Shown piece by piece: positions 12,397 through 24,369 of a stretch of DNA of 64,000 nt. The DNA is taken from assembly GCF_024868665.1 (NCBI RefSeq), contig NC_079891.1:34817211-34881210 (forward strand), in the 5' to 3' direction. Source of the stretch: Triplophysa rosa. Its lineage: Eukaryota; Chordata; Actinopteri; Cypriniformes; Nemacheilidae. The stretch's first letter is position 1. Each line of letters opens with the position of its first letter. The notes under the pieces were generated by a model, which saw only the letters and a program-made list of their open reading frames with translations, searched no databases and was not told the DNA's origin. Position numbers and translations under genes: made by a program.

Positions 12397-14163
12397 TATA
12401 TCCTAATAGTCGATAACAGTGGCAGGTTTTGGAAAAGCTGTTTTGTACTCCTTCATTCACAAGCCGTACAATAAACTGAATGTGTTGCTTCTCTCTGCCG
12501 CTCACTCACAGACGCCAAGACCCGACAGAGGCGTTTCCTGCCCTAAATAAAAGGTTGATTTTTTGTTAACAGGAGCAGTCGAACTACAGCAACGAGCAAT
12601 CAAGCGATCTTGCGGAATGCAATGACCCTGTTTACATTCCTTCACCAGAAGAGTCTACTGATGATGATGACGATCTTGATTCAGGAGAGTCAGAGAATGG
12701 AAAGACCTTTCGAAAGACTATTAAAGACAAAAAGTTTCATACTGCTGATGAAGGCAAGAAGGCAAAGCGAAGTCCAAGAAAAATGACAATCAAAACGAGT
12801 GAGCGAAATCCTGATGGCAAACGTATTTGGAACAAAAAACAATACTGTGTCTACTGTGAAAAGTCACAGAGCAAGATCGCTAGACATCTTGAGCGAAAAC
12901 ACTTAAATGAAACCGAAGTTGCCAAAGCCTTGAGCTTTCCCAAAGGGTCAAAGAAAAGGAGAGATCTTCTTGAACAGATTCGGAACCAGGGGAATTACTA
13001 TCATAATCTTAAAGTTTTGGAAACTGGAAGGGGGGAGATTATTACATGGCGACAGCCAACTGCTGATGCAGTCATTTCAGATTTTCTTCCCTGCCCAGAT
13101 TGTCTGGCCTTCTTCAAAAAAAAAGACTTGTGGAAACACTCGAAGATGTGTAGAGGACAGGGGGATGTGAGAAAAAACAAAGGTGAGAGAGTGAGATCAG
13201 TTGCAGCCTGTATGATACCAATGAAAGCAAAGTGCTCTGCTGGTATTAGATCTTTACTGCAAAGTATGCGCCAAGATGAAATCACCCAAACAATAATGGA
13301 TGACAGTTTGATTTGCCTCTTTGGTGAATCCCTGTATACAAAGTGTGGTCATGACAAGACACAACATCAGTACATCATTCAAAAAATGAGGGAGCTGGCA
13401 AGGTTTATCATTGAAGTAAAGTCCAAATCAAAAAAAGTGAGGAACCTTACAGAGCTGTGTAATCCTGAGAACTTTCTCCTTGCCGTCACTGCTTGCAAAG
13501 CTGTGAGTAATTATCAACCAGATTTAAATATGTTCAAAACACCTTCACTTGCTCTGAAGATCGGATACTCTTTAAAAAAAGCATGTCATCTTAAATTAGG
13601 CCAAAGTTTAATGGCAGGGGACGGAGAAACGGAGAAAAAGATGAAAAACTTCATCAAGTTAATTGACACCCACTGGCGTACAAATATTTCAAGTCAGGCC
13701 CTCAGCACTTTGCAGCAGATCAAATGGAACAAGGGTGACACTATCCCCCTTACGGAAGATGTGACTGTTTTACAAAAGCACCTCAAAAGTGTGGATCAGG
13801 TCTCAAAACAAAAACTCAGAGAGAATGTGAACGTCACTGACTGGAAAGTCTTGGCTGAGGCTGTGCTATGTCAAATCATTCTCTTTAATCGAAGACGTGT
13901 AGGAGAGGCATCCAAATTGCTTCTTGCATCTTATGTGGGTCGAAATGTGAAGCCTCTTAACAAAGATGTGGTGACATCTCTAAGTAAATTGGAACAACAT
14001 TTGTGCAATGAGTTAACTCGCATAGAGATCAGAGGGAAGAAAGGCAGGAAAGTACCTGTCCTCCTCACGAAGGACATGGTTGACTCCATTGACATGCTGA
14101 ATGAATGCAGGAGCAAAGTGGGCATTGACAAAGGCAATCCTTACGTTTTTGCTAAGGTGGGGG

Positions 14164-14164
14164 N
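14164..14164. other. single undetermined base (N)
   Basis: The only ambiguous base in the window lies exactly at the junction between the recombinase-like exon and the left TIR. By comparison with the right TIR (reverse complement GGGATTAG) it should be A. It may mark an assembly join, so the apparent junction needs caution. Confidence 0.9.
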
Positions 14165-14633
14165 TTAGTATTATCTGAAGACCTCCTGTGATTTATAAAT
14201 GACCTCCCCACATCAGTATTTCGTTTAATGATATATGACCGTACCTGTCGGCATTTGAGACCAGTGATCCCGAACCGGACAAAAGATCACCGCGACCGCG
14301 GGTCTCAAATGTTACGAGAGTTTTCATGATAAATAAACAAACGAGAGACTCCCGGTAACTTATGGATATCACCCAGCACCCGAAATAATACCAAAACACT
14401 TCAAACAGCCTCCATTATTCGCAAACGGTGGATAAAACCTTGAAAAAAGATATATGAGCCCACCAAATCACAGAGATGGCGATTAATACAATTAATACAA
14501 ATGACTAGAGGTCCGAATAGTGCTCAGGGCACATCAAGCAAAGCATAGTGACGCATAGTACAAACATGTTTTACTCACATAAGATTGCTGCGCCATTCCT
14601 ATCGGATCCAATTGACGGCACAGCACTGCTTTT

Positions 14634-14864
14634 TCATTTTAAACTCTCCACAAATTCAGTGTTGATCTCTGCCTTGTTCACGAAGGAATCCTCGGAGAAA
14701 TGAAACGAGCAAACGCTCCATGTTTTTCCCACATGAGCTGGGACTTCTTTAAAAATAAACTTTAACACCGCATTCCTAATATGGGAATCCGAAAGAAGGT
14801 TATGCAGCGACTGTATTCTTCCACAATCAGTGATGGCACAATATTTAGCTATCTTTAACAGCAT
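14634..14864 (-). CDS. THAP-like zinc-finger fragment of a transposon
   Basis: This 76-codon ORF has CAITDC near the N-terminus and CSFHF (C-x2-H) about 40 residues later, preceded by a Trp and followed by EDSF. This is the C-x(2-4)-C...C-x2-H pattern of THAP DNA-binding domains, with a slightly wider first spacing (C-x4-C). There is no transposase core after it. It lies inside the TIR element at 14161-15417 and is probably a degenerate 5' part of its transposase. Confidence 0.5.
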   Translation of the reverse strand: MLLKIAKYCAITDCGRIQSLHNLLSDSHIRNAVLKFIFKEVPAHVGKTWSVCSFHFSEDSFVNKAEINTEFVESLK

Positions 14865-15868
14865 GTTTGTTTATTGCTTGCTCGCTCTATTTGGTTCTGC
14901 GTCACTTGTGTCATGCGTGAACCAGTGGGCGGGGCTAGAGAAGTAGTCATTGATATTCTTCTGTGGAGGTGGGGTTCAACCTATAGATAGGTGCATTCCA
15001 GAATCTGGCGTTCGCTGGGCCTGGTGTCAATAACAGATGTCATCTCAGTAACAAGGGCGTTGTCAGTTCTGACACTTACAGGATGTTCGTGTGAATGCCA
15101 TTCCCTCTTATATAACAAAAGCTCGGGTTCAAATTGTGGTTTTAATTCATGCCACCTTTAAACTCCCGTAACGCGAACCGGACAGAAGATCCCTGAACGC
15201 GGGTCTCAAATGCTGACAGGCACGGTCATAAATCATTATACACCATACAACTTTATATACTATATGCAAAGCCTTGCCATCATATCCGGGATATAAGTCC
15301 GTAAGTTTGAGTAAAATCACAGGCTTCACTTGTCCGTGTTAATTCGCGCCACATGAAATACAGATGTGGGGAGGTCATTTCTAAATCACACAAGGTCCCC
15401 AGATAATACTAATCCCGTGCGAATAGGTCTTAAATTACATTTATCATAAAGAACATAACGAGAGAAAGAACAACCGATGAAACTGTACCCCGTCTATATT
15501 AACTGTACCCCGTCTATATTAACACAACAAGTGCACTACGGTTTTTGTGTTATCTATTGAAATATTAAAAGTTTGTCTTACCTGTTCAGAAGAAATAAAG
15601 CGATGTCTGCATCCGTTTACAATCCTTTCAGATCACGGAGTTCCCGCCACCTTTGAAATGCCTTGCCAATATTAATTCTTGTTTTCGCACAAGTCCGATC
15701 ACATTCCCTGTTTCTTTGTAAACCGTCTTCAGTTCGTTCTTCTTGTTTTTCACAAATGATGAATCCCCAGATGTCAACACTGCTTGGTGTTTAAAAGTAA
15801 AAGTACTAAACGCCGCAATAAAAAATACTAAACATATGAAGTCCTACCCAACAGTTGTGAGTACACGC

Positions 15869-16695
15869 TAGGGATGTGCACATCGATGCTGCAGTATCGA
15901 TACATCGATATTCAAAAGCTGCTATTTAGGTATCGATATTTTCTGAAAAGTATCGATTATCTTGTTAATTACATTAATAGTTTCAGCATAACTAAATGTT
16001 AGCTCTGCGCATGCCGATCAGTGATGCTATATTATGAAAGTAGCTCTCGCGGCAGTTTGACGTCACGCACGGATCGGTCGCCGGCTGCGCAGCGCGAGCG
16101 ACGTGGTCACGTGATATTCAGGCACGTACACATACACAACACGCATGCATTGCACACTTCCGCATCAAATAGAGGAGATGTTGACATGTTGCTTTTCTTA
16201 AACTCTAATCTACAATTTAAAGATAAGGAATTCTTAATCAGCAATTGAAGTGAAACACAAGTGAAAGTATGCACAGTTTATGTTGTTTGTAATTTTGTTA
16301 ATTGTATTAAGATTTTTGCTAGTTAATCAATATATAATTTTTTTAAATACTGTATGTAATAGTACAAAAAGAATGTTAAAGCCTAAGAAAAATGGCCTGT
16401 TTAAAAATAAAAAGACAGTGAAAAATGCACATTTTTTTGTTCATTTTATTAGGATTTATGTTATTTAATCAATATTTTTGTAAGAAGGTTGTTTAAACAG
16501 TTTATTTATTTGTTTAAATTGCTTTTTTAATAAATGTGTTATTAGTAGCCAGTACAAGTATGTAATTTGTTTTTTTAATTGTAATTAGATTTTTATTTTA
16601 AAAAAGCATCAGTATCGGTATCGGCATCGGTAACATTTCAAGAAAAAGTATCGGTATCGTATCGAATAAAAAATTTGTGGTATCGCCCATCCCTA
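15869..16695. mobile_element. hAT-type DNA transposon (non-autonomous)
   Basis: The termini TAGGGATG and CATCCCTA are flanked by the perfect 8-bp target duplication GTACACGC (15861-15868 and 16696-16703), diagnostic of hAT. Both subterminal regions carry repeated TATCGAT/TATCGGTATCG motifs, likely transposase binding sites. It is 827 bp and no transposase is visible. Confidence 0.9.
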
Positions 16696-17106
16696 GTACA
16701 CGCTATAAACCGCCTGTCACTCGCAGCATCCACACGCGCTGGCTAGCAGCCGGATCCTCTTCGTTCTGTTCACGAATGTGACGACATGACGCACAGACGA
16801 AAGAGACCATATAAGGATCTCCAGGAAAGATGACCCGACAGGGCAAATTACAAACCATTATTACAAGCTTTCCGTGGTGAATCCAGCAAGGGTAGTGACA
16901 CAGTTTTAAACACCGTTCTTTCATGTACTTGCTCAATAATTGGTTTTAGCTCATTTTTACTCAAAAGAACTTGAGGACTGCCACTTTTTTGTAAAACAAT
17001 CCTAGGATGGAAACCTGGCTATTGATGAAACCTGTGATTGTAGAGGGAGGTTTCTTGATTCATTTGTAAGGTTTTGATTAGTTTGACATTTGGTTTTGTG
17101 TTACAG

Positions 17107-17336
17107 AAAAGAAAGCTCCTAGGAGGCCATGGAGTAGCGAAGAGAAGAATGCTGTAAAGAGCACGCTACGAAAATGTTTTGCCTTGAGAAAAGTTCCTGG
17201 AAAATCAGAATGCCAATCATGTCTTGATGTGAATCCAGTCCTTAGCTCAAGGTCTTGGGTCGATATTAAAAACTTTGTCCATAATACACTTCAGTCTATT
17301 AAAAAGAAACTTACTTATTTGAGGAATACTGACTAA
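17107..17336 (+). CDS. last exon of the recombinase-like gene (SANT/Myb-like C-terminus)
   Basis: It starts after a polypyrimidine/TTACAG acceptor and encodes 75 residues ending in TAA. It starts KKAPRRPWSSEEKNAV, followed by VPGKSECQSCL and SSRSWVDIKNFVHNTL. The W...EE..AV pattern resembles a SANT/Myb helix. This matches my memory of the C-terminal end of fish proteins with the same zinc-finger/recombinase layout, but cannot be verified here. Confidence 0.5.
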
Positions 17337-17698
17337 TGTCCTTTTAGGATATCAGTCTAATATGTACTCAAGTGTACTTTATTTACATGTCCCTTGAGTG
17401 AGCACTGCACTATTTTCTTTTGTTGTTTTCTTTTATATTTTCTACAAACTACGCACTTCACTTATATATCCTTTTTTTCAGAGGAAGTGAGCATTTTAAA
17501 TTTCTTGGATTTTGTTCATAATTTCTCCAATAGGGCATTTCAGTTACATTTACATTTTCATACATTTCAAAGCGAGCACATCATTTCACTTTATAACATC
17601 TACTCATTTATCCTTGTTCCTATATGTTATGTTGTGTTGTGTTAAGTTATGTTATGTTGTTCTGTTTTCTGTCAATCGCTTATTTGATATGTTGATCA

Positions 17699-17704
17699 AA
17701 TAAA
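17699..17704 (+). terminator. polyadenylation signal AATAAA
   Basis: AATAAA follows the last exon of the recombinase-like gene by about 360 bp, with GT-rich sequence around 17630-17665 and 17704-17715. It is a plausible 3' end for that transcript. Confidence 0.4.
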
Positions 17705-18835
17705 TGGGTCGTTTTCCCATGCTGAAGTATTGTTTTTGGGTATTGCTTACATATATCTACACAAAATTCACAATAATTATCATAATTGTTTCTTGAAGAA
17801 CCATGTGACACTGAAGACTAGAGTAATGATGCTGAAAATTCATCTTTACGTCACAACAATAAATTAGATGGATATAGGCGTACAGACAGAGGTCCTTCAT
17901 TGATCCCCAGTAGGAAATTGTACAGCTGTACAGAAAAGTTGAGTCTCTCATACTAGGGTAAAGTGTTAATAATAAGTGACAGTAGGCATAAATTACCTCC
18001 GTTTTATGTTGCACTGGGGATGGATGTCAAGAGCTGAACTTCTCATTCCAGGAAGCATATCATGACAGTGCAAGCCATAATAGTATTTTCACTTTTTTTT
18101 CTTTTTACTATATGCAGCTTTGGTGAGCAGAAGATAGGCATACTTCTTTAAGAACATTGAAAAATTGTTAGTCCTACTAGGCCTACTTATAATGTAATAA
18201 ACACCAAAAATAATTATTTACATATATAAAATATATTTAAACGTAATTTAATTATACTTGCGTATCCTGTCTAAAAGTTTAGGTATAAAAACTTTTCTGT
18301 AATTTTTATTCACAGTTAGTGATTTAGAGAGAAAAGCATCAATCAATGGCTTGGTGCAATTAATGTATCCATGGAAACGTCCATTAAAAAGCTTCTGCAG
18401 CATGGCATGGTTGGTTAGTTACAAACAATGTTTGTTTAAATGGTCGGTTTAAATTAACCAAAACAATCAAATCACTTTTATTTTAAAAGCATTAAATATA
18501 TTTACAGCGTCAATTACATTCAGCATTAATGTTTGATTACATTTTTATACTGATAAAACCTTTGGATAATTCATATTTACTGTATAGTATGATATACGCA
18601 TTTAAAATGCGTATGCTATCCACCTAGCAACAGCGTGACCTCACAAGCCTGCATATTTTCATTTGTGTTTTCAATTTCATCGTTGAGTGTCTTCCGTATC
18701 TAAAGTGATTTAGGTGCTGCTGGTGCCACCTAATGGTGATCTATGGCATTCGCTTGTCGCTATGGCCTTTAGAATACCTGGCCCTCACTAATGTGAAGGT
18801 CTGTCAATGTCCTCACTAATATAGCTAAACCAGTA

Positions 18836-18886
18836 TGTGTGTGTGTGTGTGTGTGTGTGCGCGTGCGTGTGTGTGTGTGTGTGTGT
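18836..18886. repeat. (TG)n / (CG-TG) microsatellite
   Basis: Alternating TG with a short GCGCGTGCG interruption, immediately downstream (minus strand) of phospholipase copy 1 exon 3. ORFs rich in Thr-His here are artefacts of the repeat. Confidence 0.95.
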
Positions 18887-18888
18887 AC

Positions 18889-19031
18889 CAAGTGGATCCA
18901 GAGACTCCGCACAGATAGAGAACACAGTCCAGAAGACTGGTCTCTTTAAATCCATCCAGAGATCCCAGTAAACCCAGCATGGCTCGTTCTCCTCCTCCAG
19001 AACCCAACAGTGCGATCTTTGGCACTTTCGC
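18889..19031 (-). CDS. pla2g4c: phospholipase copy 1 exon 3: oxyanion and nucleophile motifs
   Basis: This 143-nt exon encodes [20 protein letters not shown] and, further on, [21 protein letters not shown]-x-R is the oxyanion/Arg motif and G-V-S-G-S the nucleophile elbow of group IV phospholipase A2. The acceptor is TTTCAG and the donor GTACAC. It is nearly identical to 60272-60414 in copy 2. Confidence 0.9.
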
Positions 19032-19206
19032 CTGAAACCCGTGAACAACATTCAGATAAAACATTCAGTGGTGCGTAAACCTATTTTGGTTAAGCTCAAT
19101 CATTCAAAACTATTTCAGTCAGATTAATCATGTTTTAACACAAGCAACATACACATCTCTGCTACGTATAAACACTTAAATGTATTCTTTTTTGAACAAA
19201 ATTACA

Positions 19207-20765
19207 CACTGTAAACCCGGATATATTGCCAATACTCAAAAATTTAGTCAAGTCGTTGCCTTAAATCTTTGAGTTTTAGAGGTTATTTTCAGTAAGCAGA
19301 ACTTTCAACTTTTGATTAATGTTAAATTAAAGTTCTTATTAAATCTTATTAAGTGTGACTTAAATATTTAATTCATCATTCTCATGAACTTTGTTGGGTG
19401 CTGTCCCTTTAAGGTCGCTGATTCTGTGGGCACAGGTGACTGCTTGGGGGAGGAGCGACAGGGAGAAAACGCTAAGAGAGAAAAGCCATGTTGTTTCATT
19501 TTGAGGTTTTCAACAATTCCACTTTGAAGCTATTACTTAAAACTATATATCCCCAGAGTGGTGAGTAGTTCTTATGTGGTTTAAGTGTATTTATAGTTTC
19601 TGATATGTGGCTATGTAGATCGCTATTTTGTGATTAGCGCCATAGCGCCTAAACGGATAATGTAATACACTTGTGTTTTGATGTTTGTGTAGACATTTAC
19701 TGTTTTATATTGCTTGTTAAAATATTCATGCAATATATGTTGCATTTAGCTGGTAAACGAGGTTAAATATGCGTTTGTGAAACAGAGATTACTCTAGAAA
19801 TACGTGTTGTTGATTGTAGCACGTATGTGATCATGCTTAATGCAAATATGTGATATTAGCATTACAGGGATTACTATCTATTTGTTTTATAAGCATATAA
19901 TTTAATGCTTACTATATAAAGCTGATGTTAAGATGGTAGACAATTTATTTTGTTGATGTGAACAATATTGGGTAGTAATAGTAAATTGTTTGTTTTTTAT
20001 AGTTTGACCACACACATACACACGCACGCACAAATACTCTCAACTAAATTAAGCGACAACAACAAAGACAAAATGTGTACATTGTGAGTTCTGCACGAGA
20101 GGAATAAAGTACAAAATCAAAATCTCAAGTTAATGTTATCATTTCATGGATAACAAACTTATTGGCATTAGCACACTCATTGCTCACTGGTGACATAACG
20201 CATGTTTAGACAGAACTTAAATAAGCACACAAAATTGCATTTTACGTTACTTAAACTCAATTCTTTCAATTTCTTTAATTTACACATTACCCAGTCTTAA
20301 CATGCATAAATCAAACACCTTGACTTGTGCAACCCAAAATGAGCAAGAAGAGACTGATCTCAGAACTGGCATTAGCACAGTTACTGCTCATAGGACCTCA
20401 GGTCGCCTCCCACAGCCTAAGCACATGCACCACTCTTCTAAACAATGGTAACAACAAAACTGAAAAATATGTCAAACTCTTCTAAATATTCAATATTGAA
20501 CATTAAACAAGTCTTTAACTTTACTGAAGATAAGATATTCATATTTAAAAATGTAGTCTCCTAAAGGGCAATTCACATTTCACATCTAAACCCGCAAGGA
20601 AAACATGAGCCACGCCGCTTTCTCTAGTCATATCTCGATGCACCTAGTTGCAAAATGTGAATTGCCACTAATGCAGTCTGGTGCAAAGCATGATGGGACC
20701 AATTGTGTTGAATTTACACCTTTAAATTAAGTTAATTGAACAAGGAGCAAAAATTGTTTTTACGA
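19207..20765. mobile_element. non-autonomous DNA transposon, about 1.5 kb
   Basis: The left end (CACTGTAAACC) and inverted right end (TTTTTACGAGTG) look like short degenerate TIRs. Internal blocks are shared with 2160-3440, showing that this is a dispersed family. No transposase ORF remains. Boundaries are approximate. Confidence 0.5.
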
Positions 20766-21429
20766 GTGCAAATCTAGAAAATTGTCTTTGAACATACATA
20801 AATCTATATGATTATATAAGGTGGATATTAGTTGTAGATGTCTGTCTATAATAGATGTCCACACATCTGTCTGTCTATCCATTCATCCCTCATCTAACCG
20901 TTCTTCTATATATGTGGATAAATAAGTGAAAGGATATTATATTATTATTTATTAATATCATAAGCATCAAAAGCCTTTTTTTCACAATGAAGAAGACAGT
21001 TAATATTTGACTTGCAGGTTTAATTTGTTGGTCACCTGTGTAGTCAGGCAGATATATGATGTTAAACAACAGATATTACTGAATGAACCATATTACCGGA
21101 CATTGTATCCCAAGATTCTTCAGGCTTTGTTGAACGGTTTGTTCTCTTCGGGCTATAAACTCCTTCTCCTGTGTGTTCAGTGAATGTGCGATTCTCACCT
21201 CACTGCTGCAGGAACCACACACACACATTTGTGTTTGACACATTTGCATATAAAATATTCTAGAATTGAATATGCTTTAGTTTGCATTTAATTCTCATTT
21301 TAATTATTCTCAAAGGATTACTTTTGGGTTTTAATTCTATAGTTAATGACTTTTATGTGATCTGGATGTTTTCTGACTGTCTGTGCTGGATTTACCTCTC
21401 CTGGAGTTTAGATGCACTCATCTAGAAAA

Positions 21430-24140
21430 CAGTAAACAGTCAGTTGTGTATCAAACCGTAGAAAGAGCTGTTATAACAAAGTATTTAAATGTAAGGAACA
21501 ATTCTAACCTAAAAAAACATTATTTTTTATATTTTAGCAGAATTTAATGAATTCAACAGAAAAGACTCTCTCCCTTACAACGAAAATTATTACATACCTA
21601 CAAGGTTAATATGATTTTTAAAGAAAACATCAAATCAGAATCCTCAAATAATGTTTTCAAAGTAAATACAACAGACCAAAGAGGAAAAAAGTCTACATTA
21701 TTAATGGAAACTTCCATCTTTACTCAAATCCCCTGCAGGCAACATGGATGCAGTGGTGCAGCTAAACATAGAAATTACACACAGATTTACATTGTATACA
21801 CAGTACATATGAATAAATGTGCACAATGAAAATATTAATAAAATGACATACAAGAGAAAACCTTAAGAAATGTAGCAAGACATTGAGCATTGTGATTTGA
21901 TGATATGAAATCTTCACGAAATTATTTAAACTATTATCAAGTCGACCTTTTCAATATATAATAAATGGCCATTCAAGTTATCAGTTTATAGATCTGAAAA
22001 TTATTTCTCCAGATTTACTCTGTTTTTAGAAAAACTGTATTGGATTAAAAGTAAAACTAAGAATGTATTGTGGTTTAACACTATTGAAAAGATTTTCTTG
22101 TGTCTCACCACATAAACTATTGTGAATTTTGAAAGCATTTTATACTTTAAACATAAAGGCAACCCACCTCACAGTTTTAGTTCTGTAATAGCGAATGCCA
22201 AAAAACACCATTTAGTATTGACATCAATGCTTTGAAAAAAGCCAGGAAGCTTTATTTATATAAATGTTGTAATTTATAATGACATATAGACTTGAAATTG
22301 TCCTGCCTGATGTCAGTTATAATAAAATGATGTACAGGGAAATCAATAAACTCACTGTTCCTGTAGAATCCTGGAAGCTCAACAGCGATGAAATCAAAAA
22401 TAATGATACAAATCACCCCGACTGAACATGAGACACTTTATAGAGTTCTGAAAGTGAACGAATCAAGACAATCTTTACATCATCATTAGGTGTGGTGCTG
22501 TTGGCAAGTATAAACTCACACAGAAGGTTTTAACTTTCCTTCCTTGTCATTTCATTAAGAGTCACAGATTCTTTAGAAGAGGAACAAGGAAGGTTGTTGT
22601 TTAAACAATAATTAGTATTTGATCTGTTGTAACCTCGGTTGATTCTTTTTCAACTCTGTCATGCAGATTTTGTGTGTATGAAAGCAAATAAATATGTAAT
22701 AAAAATCATAAAACATCATTAGAATAATTCTCAATATGCAAAAAATCTATTGCAAATGTGAAGAGTTTTGTGTGTACCTGTACTGTGAACTCCACCTAAC
22801 AAGTCAACCCCGGCAGACATAAAATCTGAGAGTTGACTGTCATTTTCTGTCATAACCGTATGTTGTACAGTGGAGTGCTTTTTCTTCAGTTGAAGCTGCT
22901 TTAAACGTTACAGAAATGTACACATTTGTCCCACAACTATCGACAGAAATGATCACATTGGGAAGACATTGATGTGTCCCATGCTGTGACTACAAAGATG
23001 TTAAACATTGTTAGTTCAAATATAAAGACGTATTAGAGGAGTTGTGTATTTCATTAAGATGACAGTATCAGTAAAGACCGTGTTTCAGATGAAATAATGA
23101 ATTATGTTTTATTTGTTTTGTACTTTTTGCAATAGAACATGTAACAAAGCGGCTTTCCAGAAACTGTTAAGTAGAACAATATATTTAAATAATAAAAAAC
23201 ACATATAAAACATAAATGACACAACACATGAAAGATGATTATGTAAAAGATTGTTTTTATTCATCCATAAAAATATTTGCTAACTCTTAAAATGATTTGT
23301 AGTTATCTTTATAGTTATTAAATCTTTTACAGCAGGGGCAGAAACGAAAATTCACTTACACACACTCTCAAACACTCTCTCTCACACACAAACACACAAA
23401 CATACTTAAAGGAGGCCCAGACATGAAGAGGACATGCAGGAGTTTTCTTTTTATTATTATTATACATTCTTAAGTACTTGTGATTTTAAATCATTTACTT
23501 TCTAAAGAACTCATTCATTAAGTATCCCTTTTCTTTGTGAATCATTTCTATGTAAAGCACTTTGAATTACCTTTGTGTATGAAACACGCTATATAAATAA
23601 ACGTTGCCTTGCAATGCCAAACATGAGAAATCAATAATGGTAGAAAAATTATAGACAGAAATGAAATCAGAGATATACATTTTTTAGAATATGACTCAAG
23701 AATTAAACAGGAAATAAATGCATTTTTAATCATCTTTTGTGATATTGGTAAACAATTTGAAAAAATATATATGTTTGTGAAAATAGTTGCAAAATATAAA
23801 AACTGTAGACAGGCCTGTTGTTACAACTGCAAAAGACTACTAAAAGAATGACAATTGTTTTAAATTTACTTACTACTAAGATTTACTTAAAAGTGAGAGC
23901 AGCACATGAGGCATGTAAGGGCAGTAACATTTCTACATATCGCTTCAGAACAACTTTTGTGTATATTTTAAGATTTGGGACCTCAACAAATTCATAAACA
24001 GATGAAAAAAACTGACACAAAGCCAGAACTAATAATGCCACCAAAGAGTAAAACAACAAACATATAGCTGTACAATCTTTTATCTCATCAGTGCTTAACT
24101 GCAACTCATTAACCTTCACAAATCAGTGTCACTGTTCAAA
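21430..24140. other. 5' flank of phospholipase copy 1, otherwise no gene recognised
   Basis: A minus-strand 5' UTR exon may end near 22358 (donor GTGAGTTT; the sequence resembles the first exon of copy 2). The rest is A+T-rich without convincing ORFs. The short ORFs at 21611, 23548 and 23883 have no recognisable product. A run of CACACTCTCAAACAC-type simple sequence lies near 23350-23405. Confidence 0.4.
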
Positions 24141-24149
24141 AAAAATATT

Positions 24150-24359
24150 GGTTACACTTTATTGTACAGTGCCCGTGTTACAGTGCAATTATACATTTAA
24201 GTACTGAGTAATAAAAATTAACTACATGTACTTGCTATAGGGTTTGGGTTTGCTTTAGGGTTAGGGTTAATTAAATGTTATTATGCATAATTTATAGTAA
24301 ATACTATAGTAAATACATGCAACATGTGTAACAAGGGCACCGTAAAATAAAGTGTTACC
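24150..24359. mobile_element. hAT MITE with GGTTACACTTTA termini
   Basis: The termini GGTTACACTTTATTGTAC and, inverted, AATAAAGTGTTACC are flanked by a perfect 8-bp duplication AAAATATT (24142-24149 and 24360-24367). It is 210 bp with no ORF. The interior contains TTTAGGGTTAGGGTT, which is part of the element and not telomeric DNA. Confidence 0.9.
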
Positions 24360-24369
24360 AAAATATTAT

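Larger units (their letters stand above)
14161..15417. mobile_element. DNA transposon with long TIRs and a THAP-like ORF
   Basis: The left end (GGGNTTAGTATTATCTG...ATGACCTCCCCACATC) and right end (GATGTGGGGAGGTCAT...CAGATAATACTAATCCC) are inverted repeats. A second inverted block lies at 14228-14262 and 15205-15242. A minus-strand THAP-like ORF is inside. The left terminus abuts the coding exon of the recombinase-like gene at a GGTGGGGGN junction, so this insertion breaks that gene. A THAP finger is known in P-element and Kolobok transposons; which superfamily this is remains open, and no clear TTAA target site is visible. Confidence 0.65.
10126..17336 (+). pseudogene. zinc-finger, tyrosine-recombinase-like protein gene (interrupted)
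   Basis: Exon 1 is 10126-10212 (29 codons, basic, starts MSDRLIRRLARLR). Exon 2 is 11225-11353 (43 codons, acidic). Exon 3 is 12573 to about 14163 (530 codons). A last exon at 17107-17336 ends in TAA. The first two introns have GTAAGT donors and phase 0. Exon 3 has an acidic DDDDD stretch, a C2H2-like finger (C164, C167, H177, H182) and a C2HC finger (C246, C249, H261, C265). Then follow an LFNRRRVGEASKL block (Arg 512-514) and an IRGKKGRKVPVLLT block (Lys 561-562), resembling the first Arg and the beta-hairpin Lys of tyrosine recombinases (Crypton-like; inference). The last exon has PWSSEEKNAV, a SANT/Myb-like start. The part that should carry His-x-x-Arg and the catalytic Tyr is absent: exon 3 stops at a transposon edge beside an N. 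A polyadenylation signal lies at 17699. Confidence 0.6.
9703..18782. mobile_element. ~9.1 kb insertion in the phospholipase intron (putative element carrying a recombinase-like gene)
   Basis: In copy 2 this intron is 422 bp; in copy 1 it is 9432 bp. The sequence before 9703 (GAGGACCAAAATGTG... GGTCCTCACT) and after 18782 (CCTCACTAATGTGAAGG... CCTCACTAATATAG) reads as one interspersed intronic repeat split in two. The 7-mer CCTCACT lies at both edges (9696-9702, 18783-18789) and may be a target duplication. I see no clear terminal inverted repeats. The segment contains the spliced plus-strand gene at 10126-17336 plus younger elements. That the whole block moved as one unit is inference. Confidence 0.4.

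Noticed and set aside
24236..24270. Telomere-like TTAGGG repeats
   Set aside because: Only two units, inside a hAT MITE with its own TSD.
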